The notes below the pieces were generated by a model. That model saw only the letters and a program-made list of their open reading frames with translations, did no database searches and had not been told where the DNA came from. This document shows positions 39,775 to 50,339 of a stretch of DNA of 64,000 nt, one piece after another (the first letter of the stretch is position 1; every line of letters begins with the position of its first letter). Source of the stretch: Paramecium sonneborni (Eukaryota > Ciliophora > Oligohymenophorea > Peniculida > Parameciidae); assembly GCA_905182985.1 (NCBI GenBank), contig CAJJDN010000107.1, forward strand, positions 321,519 to 385,518, written 5' to 3'. The position numbers were made by a program, and so were the translations under genes.

Positions 39775-42700
39775 ATGATAGTTGATACATAATGCTACTT
39801 AATTTTTTATAATGAAAATAATATAAAAATAATTGGAGGATCTTTTGGAACAAAAATTAATAATAAAATACAACAATTTTTATCCAAAAATCCTTTAGAG
39901 TAAGTATGCATTTTAATCAGATTGATGAATCACATCAATTAATTAGGTCCTTTTTTACCTCCTTATAATTTGATATATTCTTACAGGAATCCGTACCTAC
40001 CTTACTATTATCATGATGAGATGAAGGAATTAAATTAATAAAATACATATCGATCAGAAGTGCTTAAATGGTATTATAATAAGCCTAAAGTATAGGTTTT
40101 CTAGGCTTGATATTAATGAATAGTATCAGATATTTAAGATAAAGGGTTAAATGTGTACAATTCCAATTCTTTAGATGTACATTTATGATAGACTTTTCGT
40201 TCCTTCCCATTATGGAATAAAATATAAATAGTAAATGATTTATATTAACTAGATTAAATTTAAAAGAACGGTTTGATGACTAGTTTAGTATGAAATCAAT
40301 ATAACTTCATTCAAGAGCAGAGGTAAAAATTATATTAAATCAAGGAATTCTATGAATTGCTCCATATCATAGATGAAGAATAATTTATGGATACAATCAT
40401 TTTAGTTGATGGTGCATTAGATAAATAAGGAAAGTTTATTGAACTCCTTTAGAACATTTCAAATTATTAATTTCTTTCAAAACCACTAAAAGTTACTAAT
40501 GAAAAAGTTGAAGATCCTGAATGGTTTTCTTAGAAATATTACCGCAGTTGCATAGAATGGATTATGAGAGAATATGAGAAGAATATAGCTTTTTATTTTG
40601 CTATTTCACATGATAAAAAAAAGAAAATCAAAAATCATAATTAAACCACAATTAAAAATAATAATATTGAACTCTAAAAATATTTTTAATTAAATATAGC
40701 TCACAATAAAGAAAAAGTATAAAATCATAATATTCTTATCTAGTTAATCAAGTATTATGGATAAATAACAAATGAAATATCAAAAAAACCTAATAATATT
40801 GAAAATATATTTTACTCTAATATATTTTAAAGTCCTGCAATTACAACTTATAAATCTTAGTCAGAAATATAAACATCTTTTATTTAAAAGTGTAACACTG
40901 ATTAAAATATAATAAATTCTATGTTAATAATCAAGATGAGTGAATTAATTGAATAGAAAACATATTATCTCAAAAAGTTTTATCCTTTACTCTTGAATCT
41001 ATATCAAGAACATTTAGAATAAGAATTATTCAGTTGTGAATCTCAATATAAATCTAAAAGTTCAAAAAAGAAAAAGAAAAAAAAGTAATCAGAAAACATA
41101 TAAAATGAACTTAATGGAAATGACTCCTCAATATAAAATAATATTCTTAATGAATTGACTTTCAAGTAAATCTATATTAAAATTTAGTGAGAACTTAACA
41201 AAGGAATCATAAAAAAAGGAAGAAGCATTAATAGAATCATTTGAGATGTAAGAAATCAGTAAAACTATAACAGTTTAAGAATTATAAGTAGAAAATTTAT
41301 TTGAATCTTATAAGCAATCTAAATTTTAAGAAGAAGAATAATGGATGTATATTTCTTAAGAAGTTGTAAAATTAGCAATCTTATAATCTTATTCTTGTTT
41401 AAATCTAGAATTAGAATTTGAAGTTGAATAGAGAAACTAATAAAGCTAAAAATAAACTAATAAAAAGAAAAAGTAGAAAAACTAAGCTCAAATAAATAAT
41501 GATAAAAGCAACAAAGATTTAATAGCTGAAAATATAATAAAAGAAAATGATCAAAAAGATATTTAGGAACCCTAATTAATTGAGACATCTTTTAAAAAAT
41601 AAGTCATTGATGGGGAAGGATAATTAAATCAATAAGAAATATAAAAATAATATTTGATTAAGACTTAAACATATTAAAATGAGGAAGATTTAATTTAAAT
41701 TTGTAATAGTTAAGATGAACATGAATGTTTGGCATTATCTTAATCAACTGAATGTTCTGTTAATTTAAATATATAATAGAAGAATAAATGCGAAAAATCT
41801 ATGACAATAATTATTGAAGATGATACAAATTTAGGAAAAGAAAAAATGTTTGAATTTATTACATTAGATATTATTAATTTTACAGATATCATTTTAAAAG
41901 AATATGATGATTTATTACCATTTAGATAGTTAGTTTATGATAGAGTGAAAATAGCAATATAGAGTTTATTTTTTTTGCCTGATGATAAAATTAAGTAAAA
42001 ACTTCAAATAATTATATAATTAAAGACTCTTTGGTTCTTGTGCAACAGGACTTGCATTGATAGATTCCGATATTGATATTGGCATTAGTTCCTTTGAAAA
42101 TTTTGACAAATAATCACTTCGATAACCTTTTCATTAACTATATAATTCATTTTTATAAACTAAATGGGTAACAAAAGCTAAGTAAATTTAAAATTTGATG
42201 ATAGATCTATTTTTAACACTATGGTACCAGTTATTAAATTAGAAATAGATCCTTTAATAAATTTTAGTGAATTTGATTCAAGATATTTAAATTTAGATGA
42301 TAATCATATAAGGATCTGGAAACAAATAAAACAAAAACTAAAATCAGGAATAAAAGTAGATATTACTTTTAGTTTTCATAATAATCATTTAGGATATGAA
42401 TCTACAGATATGATTATGAAATGGATGTTAGAATATCCAAACATTCAATAATTGGTATTGATTTTAAAAACCATAATTAAAAGATTAGGATATTCAGAAT
42501 CTTATAAAGGTAAATATATATTCATTCAATATCAGGAGGATTATCTTCGTTTTCCTTAATTATAATGGTTTATAGTTATTTAAGAGAAAATAGAGTTAAA
42601 AATGATTAATTAGGTCATTAATTTCTAGATATGATATATTTCTTTTCTCATGAATTCGCTCCAGATATATATGGAATAGGTTTGCCAAGTTTAGATTAAT

Positions 42701-43012
42701 TTATTAAACCTAATCAACCTAGGTATCTAATATATATTTAACTATAGTTATTTTTTCTAATTAAAGGATTATTGTTTACCTCCATTACCAATAACTATTT
42801 TCTCTCCTATTAATAATAGATTGATTAGTGCTCAATGTGTGCACATTGATAAACTCTTACTATTTTTCAAAAAAATATATGATTAATCATAATAAAATTT
42901 AGAGTTTTTCAATTCATATGTTACATATGGCAAGAAAAAGTAATAGAGACTAAGTAGGGAAATTAAAAACTTTATTACTCAAATCCTAATTATGATTGAT
43001 TAAATAAGATGA
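39775..43012 (+). CDS. Nucleotidyltransferase, TUTase / non-canonical poly(A) polymerase family
   Basis: About 980 residues from the provisional ATG at 39775 to TGA 43010-43012. Introns with good frame support: 40060-40090, 40231-40252, 40323-40344, 41166-41187, 41995-42025, 42182-42204, 42510-42535 and 42723-42747. The N-terminal two thirds is Lys/Gln/Asn-rich and unrecognised. The C-terminal third has the polymerase-beta-fold signature GSCATGLALIDSDIDIGI (GS...DxD) and the third carboxylate in KVDITFSFHNN. The PAP/TUTase central domain follows: IQQLVLILKTIIKRLG, then GGLSSFSLIIMVYSYL and a C-terminal PAP-associated-like block. All three catalytic Asp residues are present, so it is probably active. 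It would add U or A to RNA 3' ends. In ciliates such enzymes act in RNA decay and small-RNA pathways, but which applies here cannot be told. Confidence 0.83.
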
Positions 43013-43456
43013 GAAATATTTGTAAATAGAAATATATTTTATTAAATCTTTGTTTATAAATCTATTATGAAAATTACTCTTATTATTTAAATAATCATTA
43101 ATAATTAATAATATTCATCAATAGATTATAAAAAAATAAAAATTAATAAAATAAATATAAAATATTTGAAATCTGTTTTCTAATAATAAAAATTATTGAT
43201 TTTGATTGCTTGCTTTGATTATCTAAATTTTTGGATATTAATTAAATATTAATAATGAATAGGATACATGAAATTGAGATGCTAATCTAATTAAATTGTT
43301 TCATTTTGTTTCTTTGTGATTGTGCATAACAATTTGAAAATTATATAACTGAATTTTTTGAAACATAATTGTGCAATTAATTTAATAAAGAGATTCTATT
43401 ACTTTTAAAATAAAATAATTTAATGTAGTAGGTTTAAGTATTTATATATTTATTAA
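43013..43456. other. Intergenic spacer
   Basis: About 440 bp, AT-rich, no feature recognised. It lies between two genes on the same strand and probably holds the terminator of one and the promoter of the next. Confidence 0.4.
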
Positions 43457-44831
43457 ATGAAAATTTTTAATGATACAATATAAGATTATATTGAAAAGCA
43501 TTCTGAAATTACAAAGATGATAGATTTAAATGTTCTTTCTTAAAAACCTGGATTTAAGATAGAATAATTCAATAACCTTATATATATAGGTTAAATGTTG
43601 GATGGAAAGAAGCATGGAACAGGTAAAAGTAATTAAAATTTTGATAGGTATTTTAAAAGTAGTTGGTTCATATTAAATTTATATTGGAGAATGGAAAGAA
43701 GATTAAAAATCAGGTTAAGGTTATGAAAAATTTTCAAATGGAGCTAAATATTATGGTAGTTATGAGAATAATAAATAAAATGGATATGGTGAATATTTTT
43801 GGGTTAACGGTGAACATTATAAAGGGAATTGGATAGATGGTAAAAGAAGTGGTTATGGGGAGTGGATAAGTTCAAATTAATATTATAAAGGAGAATGGAA
43901 TAATGATTATGTAGAAGGTAAAGGTGTTTATTAATCTGAAAAAGGTAGTTAAGATTATAAACTTAGGTGATTTATATACAGGAAATTTTTAGGCATCTAT
44001 AAAACATGGAATGGGAGAAGAATTGTTTGCAAATGGAGATTTATTTAGAGGGAATTTTATTAATGGTAAACCAGAAGGTTATGGGGAATACTTTTGGAAA
44101 TGTGGTAGTTTTTATAAGGGTAACAAATATTATAAGATTTATTAGGTTATTTTTAAAATGGTATGAGACATGGTCATGGTTTATGGTAATCATCAAATTA
44201 AACTTTATGTGAAAAATATGTTGGGGCCTATTAATTTGATAAAAAATAAGGATATGGAGAATTTACATTTATAAATGGAACTATTTATAAAGGTTGGTTT
44301 TACGATAATCATAGATAGGGATTTGGAGAAATGTTTTAAAAAGGAATCGCAATTTATTAAGGAGATTGGGAGAAGGATAAATATATTGAAAAATCTATAT
44401 TAAACTTTTAATAGAAATTAAAAACTTTAGATAACTCTGCTCAATATCCAAAGTATACCAATGCTGATGAAATTAAAGAATTAGAAGATGAATCTAATAT
44501 ATCAGAGGATTAAGGCACACTTTAAAATAGTTTGATTATACCCAAAAAATAAAAAGAAAAATTCAGATTAGCTACTTTAAATTTAGATAATAAAACTATT
44601 TCTCATCGTATATCCCCAATGAAAGAAAGCTTAAAATTACCTTAAAGCTCTATTTCATCCAAAAAAAGGGTTTAATCATAAAATTAATGCAAGAAAACAA
44701 TAATTTAATACAATAAAAATAGAGCAATTTCTACATAAATCAAACTCTAAAAAATTAATCAACAACCAGATTAAAATTGGTAATATTCTACAAAAAAAAA
44801 AGGAAAAATAAAATTGGAAAAATTGAAATGA
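43457..44831 (+). CDS. MORN-repeat protein
   Basis: About 430 residues, ATG at 43457 to TGA 44829-44831. Three introns restore the frame: 43623-43647 (25 nt) and two more, at about 43947 and 44121. After a ~45-residue leader, about ten MORN repeats run in series, with the YxGxWxxxxxxGxGxxxxxxG pattern: for example YIGEWKEDQKSGQGYEKFSN, YGSYENNKQNGYGEYFWVNG, YKGNWIDGKRSGYGEWISSN and YKGWFYDNHRQGFGEMFQKG. The tail (~130 residues) is polar, Ser/Lys/Gln-rich and unrelated. MORN repeats bind phospholipid or act as scaffolds at the cell cortex and cilium. There is no kinase, SET or other catalytic domain, so a structural role at the cortex or axoneme is the best inference. Confidence 0.88.
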
Positions 44832-44939
44832 TTTAAATGCTTACTATCATTTTATATTTAATTATTAGATAATTCTTTCACTATTTTGTTTTGATATATA
44901 TTTCATCTTCCAATTTATTGAGTTTTTAATTTTCAGAGT

Positions 44940-45391
44940 TGATGTTCTCTATCAAATATTTATCAACTAAATTTTTCATTAATTGTTATAAATTTATTTT
45001 AATAATATCAATTTATATATTTAATTTATTTAGTGAAGACCCTACCTTAAGATTGTAGAATAGATTCTTAAATCAGAAAAATAGTTGAATTCTTAAGATT
45101 TTCATAGGCTTTTAATTGATAATTAAAACTTAATCCAAATTATAAAGTTCCATTAATTCTATTAAAGCAGAGTTAATAGGATTATGTGAAATTCATAAGA
45201 TTCAATAGCTTTCAGGGATTAAAAAATTAAAAAATCAAATTGAAATAGTTGATTATTTTTGGATAATAACCTAGCAATCCTCAGAACAAAATGTTAAGAG
45301 ATATTTATTGCCTGAATAATAAATAAAGTTTTTGATTTATTCTTAGGAACTCTTTCCAATCAAAATTGAATTATGGAATATAAAAAAATGA
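44940..45391 (+). pseudogene. Coding-like stretch, splice structure unresolved
   Basis: Two coding-like blocks can be joined by a 28-nt GT...AG segment: one with LKIVEQILKSEKQLNSQDFH and LLIDNQNLIQIIKFHQFYQS, one with NQIEIVDYFWIITQQSSEQN and PEQQIKFLIYSQELFPIKIE, ending at TGA 45389-45391. Upstream, an ATG at 44942 opens a hydrophobic, signal-like frame that runs into a TGA. I could not connect the parts without a frame conflict, so this is either a small gene with introns I missed or a damaged one. No domain is recognised. Confidence 0.35.
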
Positions 45392-45460
45392 AAAAATTAA
45401 AACTTAATTGATAAAGAGGAAATTTAAAATTGAAAACAGGTAAAAAAATGAAAATTAGTT

Positions 45461-45562
45461 TATCTGAGCATTTTACTATATTTATAAGTTGAATAATAAG
45501 AATATTGAAAGTATTTTTTAAAATGACTAATTATTCTGTTTTGAGTAGAAAATGCTCAGATA
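45461..45562. repeat. 14-bp perfect inverted repeat, 74-nt loop
   Basis: TATCTGAGCATTTT at 45461-45474 is repeated as its exact reverse complement at 45549-45562. The arms are less AT-rich than the surroundings. It lies between two damaged coding stretches and may be a stem-loop or a remnant of an inverted-repeat element. Confidence 0.6.
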
Positions 45563-45633
45563 TCAATAATCCAGAAAGAATCAAAAACTTGTAAAAATTA
45601 TATTTTTATTAATATATAGAATATAATTTAATT

Positions 45634-46047
45634 TCATATATTTGATCCATCTTAATATAATTGTTTCTCTGTCAATGCAATAAAGGATTTACATTCCCAC
45701 TCTAAAAATAATTTTTCTTCATAAGCAATCAACTGTTTATTTTCTGAACCAAAAAATTAAGATTTTCTAAACTTTAGAGATATGAATTAATCCCATAATC
45801 CTATATACAAAGCTATCTCTACTAAAAAGTTCATAGTTAAATAAATAGCTTTTTCCCCTTTTGAATACTATCCCTACTTGACCTTAATGTACTATCAGTT
45901 AAATTCTCTATGTAATTCTAAATGGATGTTAATAATCTCACATAATTGGATATCTAGCTAGAAAAGAAATTCGCAATTAACTTAATAAAACTAAAATCTT
46001 AATTCTTGACTTTTCTATGTAAAATTTAACATTTCATTAATTTTCAT
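45634..46047 (-). pseudogene. 138-codon coding-like frame interrupted by one TGA
   Basis: Starting at the ATG 46047-46045, the frame reads as normal Paramecium coding sequence on both sides of a single in-frame TGA at 45897-45895. Before it are NEMLNFTQKSQELRFQFYQV and LDIQLCEIINIHLELHREFN; after it YIKVKQGQYSKGEKAIYLTM and AYEEKLFLEWECKSFIALTE. It ends at TGA 45636-45634. No GT...AG segment removes the internal TGA. I read it as a recently broken gene or gene fragment; a sequencing error at one base would also explain it. The family is not recognised. Confidence 0.5.
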
Positions 46048-46222
46048 AATTCTAATTTATCCTAGTAGAAAAATGAATTCATATGGAGTACTGGAAATAG
46101 CTATCAATTAGATTTCCTTTCAGACATTCTTGTGTTTAATTAATTTAATACAAAATATAATTGAGATAGAATGTTAAATCTCAATACATGTTGAAATTAA
46201 ATATTAATTATTATTTAAAATA

Positions 46223-47255
46223 ATGTAAAATCCATATTTTTCATAAAACAATTAACTATCTCTTGATAGTTTAGGGAAAAAAACTTTTTAAAGTTCTTAA
46301 TAAGTCTCTTATGAATCAAAGAATTAAAAAGTACCTTTATCTTTATAATAATTATAGAATGGAGATCTTTAATGCATTTAAACTTAAAGTCAACCTAAAG
46401 ATGATTTAGACAACCATGATATTTAATAATGTGATATTATAATTTAAAATTTAGAAAAAGGAATTTCTTAGGGCTACGATATAGAAAATCACTTTTTGGA
46501 AAAATATGAATTCTCCTAAAGAAAAAAATTCTCAATTAAAATATTTTTATTATTAACCATTTAATAATTAATAACATGCATTATGGTGACTGTTCAGTAT
46601 TTTTCATAACCATTTAATGACTTATTGATAAATCCTTCAACTTAAATTCCAACAGCATTATTTTGGTGTATGTTGGCTATTTTATTTTTAACTGAAATTA
46701 TTGTCTTTTGCTCTAAAGATTCAGTATAAAAAGTAAGATTTAATTATTAAACAAGATTCCTATTAATTATATTGTTTTAGGTATTTTTACGATAAGTTTT
46801 TCATTTGTTATTTCAGGAATAAGTGCTATTTGCAAAAGTATTTTTGAAAATTGTAAAGAATTGATTTTTATTTCTTCCTTTATGGCATTAATTGCCTTTG
46901 GTATATTAAACTTATATTGTTACATATCTTAATAAGAAATGAATTGGAAAAGTACAAATAAAATTATATTTAGTTGCTTTATTAAGTGTTAGTATTTCTT
47001 AATTGCTTATGTTTTTAATATTTTCTATTGTTTTTTAAAAAAATATATCATGGATTCTATTATGCTCATTTTTAGTTAGTATTTATGGAATGTTTACATT
47101 CTTGATTTAATAAGAAGTAAATCTTAAACCTAAATTAGTTTCATAAATCTAATATTTATGACTTTGTGATCGGAGTTATTTTTATTTATATAGAAATAAC
47201 TATATTGATGATAAGAGTACCCTAATGTTTGATAGAAGTATGTCTAAAAAATTGA
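46223..47255 (+). CDS. TMBIM / Bax-inhibitor-1-like multi-pass membrane protein
   Basis: About 320 residues, ATG at 46223 to TGA 47253-47255, with introns 46733-46755 (23 nt), 46952-46973 (22 nt) and 47117-47138 (22 nt). A Gln/Ser-rich cytosolic leader of ~100 residues precedes about seven hydrophobic helices. They include KIFLLLTIQQLITCIMVTVQ, ALFWCMLAILFLTEIIVF, IVLGIFTISFSFVISGISAI, ISWILLCSFLVSIYGMFTFL and, last, YDFVIGVIFIYIEITILMI. The number of helices, the polar N-terminus and the final helix pattern (acidic residue within 'IYIEI') match the lifeguard/TMBIM family. These are ER/Golgi calcium-leak channels and stress modulators. The family call rests on topology and weak motif likeness, so it is moderate. 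Confidence 0.65.
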
Positions 47256-47319
47256 AATATTTATAAATGAATCTTTTTTACATATTTTATTTTTTTTTTT
47301 AATTATAAAACATTTCCTT

Positions 47320-48138
47320 ATTTTTATTTTTACTAATAGAACAATATAAAACTCTAAGTATATAAATAAATGAATAAAAATTCATAATCTTTAACAATAT
47401 ATTTTACCAGTAAGAAGTTTTTATGAACAGAGATTATTTTCGAAATGATCATTAGAACAAAAAGATTGAGTCAATAAAATAAACTTATTTTAAAAATAAG
47501 CTCTTTCTATTAAATTCAAATTTTGTTTCTGGATATTATAAATTATTTAATAATCATTTATATATATTGACTACTTAATATTATAATATGTTTATTAATA
47601 TTAAAAAATAGATTCTAATATATACAAAATTAGAAGATATTCATTATGACAAGACTCGATATTTTTAATAAGAATTTTATTTTAATGGCTGTAGCTAGAT
47701 TTTTCAACATGCATCTGCCCTATTGTATATTATGAAATTGGATAATTATAATGTGAGAAGGTTGTCACTATTTCTATTGCAAATTTTTTGATAATTCAGA
47801 CAATAGTTGAACTTCTTCTCAGAGTTTTAAAAGGTAAGACCTGTAAATGTGCTGATGGAAATAATTAAGAATCAGATTTAGCTGAATTTAAAAGTAATTA
47901 TTTAAATTACTAATTAATAGAACGCTTAAATTAATGCAAAACTGAACAACAGAAATGTTTAACTTGCCCATTAAATTCTTTGAGGAAACTAATTTCAATA
48001 AAAGGATTTTTATGTTCTAGAGAATTATATGATAAAAAAAAAGAGATAGTTTGTTTAAGTATTTTTATTACTAGATACTCTCAATAAAAAAATTTATTTC
48101 CAATTGAAATTGAAAATGAATGCATTTAAACACATTGA
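47320..48138 (+). pseudogene. Coding-like segment with a frameshift, membrane-protein-like
   Basis: An upstream frame (ATG at 47423, but coding-like from about 47330) reads QQEVFMNRDYFRNDHQNKKI through YFQQEFYFNGCSQIFQHASA and meets TGA at 47789-47791. A second, overlapping frame (47650-48138) has hydrophobic TISIANFLIIQTIVELLLRV followed by GKTCKCADGNNQESDLAEF, LNQCKTEQQKCLTCPLNSLR and more coding-like sequence to TGA 48136-48138. No acceptable intron joins them, so I infer a frameshift. The Cys-containing second block recalls cytoplasmic parts of ciliate multi-membrane proteins, but I cannot assign it. Most of this segment is repeated exactly at 48451-49209. Confidence 0.45.
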
Positions 48139-48449
48139 TAAAGAAATAGTTAAAATTGATGTTTTTTAAGTTTAAAATATGGCTACGATCATTTGATGTA
48201 AAACTATTGTAAATTCTATAACTATTCTCACTAAATGAGAATTTAGATTAGATTAAATTTATTTAATAGTGTAACTAGGTTAAGATGTAATTATTTATTC
48301 ATAAGCTCATAAAAACAAAGGATATGTTTAAGGTTTAGGTGAGAGTCTCCAATTTAATTTGATTTTCTAATAATTTGCGATTATTAATAATAATAGAAAC
48401 TAATCATAATTAATCTTTATTAATTTTTTTATTATTATATCAGTATTTA
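47380..48449. repeat. Unmerged contig overlap 1, left copy (1,070 bp)
   Basis: This 1,070-bp stretch ends directly at the single N at 48450. The first 1,070 bases after the N (48451-49520) appear identical to it, from ATTCATAATC to CAGTATTTA. An exact direct repeat flanking a one-base gap is the signature of two contigs whose ends overlap but were not collapsed. Confidence 0.92.
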
Positions 48450-48450
48450 N

Positions 48451-49520
48451 ATTCATAATCTTTAACAATATATTTTACCAGTAAGAAGTTTTTATGAACA
48501 GAGATTATTTTCGAAATGATCATTAGAACAAAAAGATTGAGTCAATAAAATAAACTTATTTTAAAAATAAGCTCTTTCTATTAAATTCAAATTTTGTTTC
48601 TGGATATTATAAATTATTTAATAATCATTTATATATATTGACTACTTAATATTATAATATGTTTATTAATATTAAAAAATAGATTCTAATATATACAAAA
48701 TTAGAAGATATTCATTATGACAAGACTCGATATTTTTAATAAGAATTTTATTTTAATGGCTGTAGCTAGATTTTTCAACATGCATCTGCCCTATTGTATA
48801 TTATGAAATTGGATAATTATAATGTGAGAAGGTTGTCACTATTTCTATTGCAAATTTTTTGATAATTCAGACAATAGTTGAACTTCTTCTCAGAGTTTTA
48901 AAAGGTAAGACCTGTAAATGTGCTGATGGAAATAATTAAGAATCAGATTTAGCTGAATTTAAAAGTAATTATTTAAATTACTAATTAATAGAACGCTTAA
49001 ATTAATGCAAAACTGAACAACAGAAATGTTTAACTTGCCCATTAAATTCTTTGAGGAAACTAATTTCAATAAAAGGATTTTTATGTTCTAGAGAATTATA
49101 TGATAAAAAAAAAGAGATAGTTTGTTTAAGTATTTTTATTACTAGATACTCTCAATAAAAAAATTTATTTCCAATTGAAATTGAAAATGAATGCATTTAA
49201 ACACATTGATAAAGAAATAGTTAAAATTGATGTTTTTTAAGTTTAAAATATGGCTACGATCATTTGATGTAAAACTATTGTAAATTCTATAACTATTCTC
49301 ACTAAATGAGAATTTAGATTAGATTAAATTTATTTAATAGTGTAACTAGGTTAAGATGTAATTATTTATTCATAAGCTCATAAAAACAAAGGATATGTTT
49401 AAGGTTTAGGTGAGAGTCTCCAATTTAATTTGATTTTCTAATAATTTGCGATTATTAATAATAATAGAAACTAATCATAATTAATCTTTATTAATTTTTT
49501 TATTATTATATCAGTATTTA
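48451..49520. repeat. Unmerged contig overlap 1, right copy (1,070 bp)
   Basis: Exact copy of 47380-48449 on the other side of the N at 48450. The coding-like segment annotated in the left copy recurs at 48721-49209. Sequence after 49520 is new. The chromosome probably carries this DNA once. Confidence 0.92.
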
Positions 49521-49745
49521 TTGTTAAAATGTTTTTTGAATTTATCAAATTTAAAATATATCATTCAAAAATAAAATTTAAATATAAAATATAATATAAA
49601 ATAGTCTTTTTAGGAATATGTGCAAATCAAAATAGTATGAATTATAACGAAAATAATTATTTTCAAAAAGTAGCTAATTCTATACTAAAAAAATTTTATT
49701 AAAAATATTCATGATTAATTCAAAAATTATTATGGAATAGAATAC

Positions 49746-50219
49746 ATGGAATTATTAAAAAAATAGGATTAGTCTTATGTTCAGTATTTTCCTGCACTAG
49801 AAAGACTCAGCTTTATTTTTTAAACACTATTTATTTCATAAATAAAAAATTGAAAATTTTATTCTCCTATAAATCAAATCTACCCAGAAGGATTAATAGA
49901 TGAGAACCTAATATATAGATGCTTTAATATTTTTATTTCTATTAATTAGAATTTATTCTTCATGCACTTCCATTATCATAATATCATGTAGTAAGACACT
50001 ATCAAAATTGCAGGATTAATGGTTTGAAATGCATTTTTTAAATTTATATGCTCATGTTCTTAAATAATAAAGCCATACATTAAAAAACAAATATCAAATA
50101 ACTCAGAAATCTTAATAAAAATAATATTAATTACAAACTATTCCTAAATATTGACCTCTCTAATTGGAACTACATAAAAAGTGATGAAAGGAGCTCTAAA
50201 TAAATATTTAGAATGTTGA
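49746..50219 (+). pseudogene. 157-codon coding-like frame with two in-frame TGAs
   Basis: From ATG 49746 the frame reads as ordinary coding sequence: QDQSYVQYFPALERLSFIFQ, then YSPINQIYPEGLIDENLIYR, CFNIFISINQNLFFMHFHYH and IMQQDTIKIAGLMV. It is interrupted by TGA at 49851-49853 and 50025-50027 before a final TGA at 50217-50219. Neither internal TGA sits in a plausible intron. I read it as a decayed gene. The opposite strand is also open over part of this stretch, so the strand call is not certain. Confidence 0.42.
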
Positions 50220-50339
50220 TAGAAGATTCTTTTTATATACAATTTTAGCAATATTTTTTAATAGTTAAGTAAGATAATTTAGAAATACTATATAATCTAA
50301 TAATTGTAATCAATATTTAATAAAAAAAATAAAATTTAC

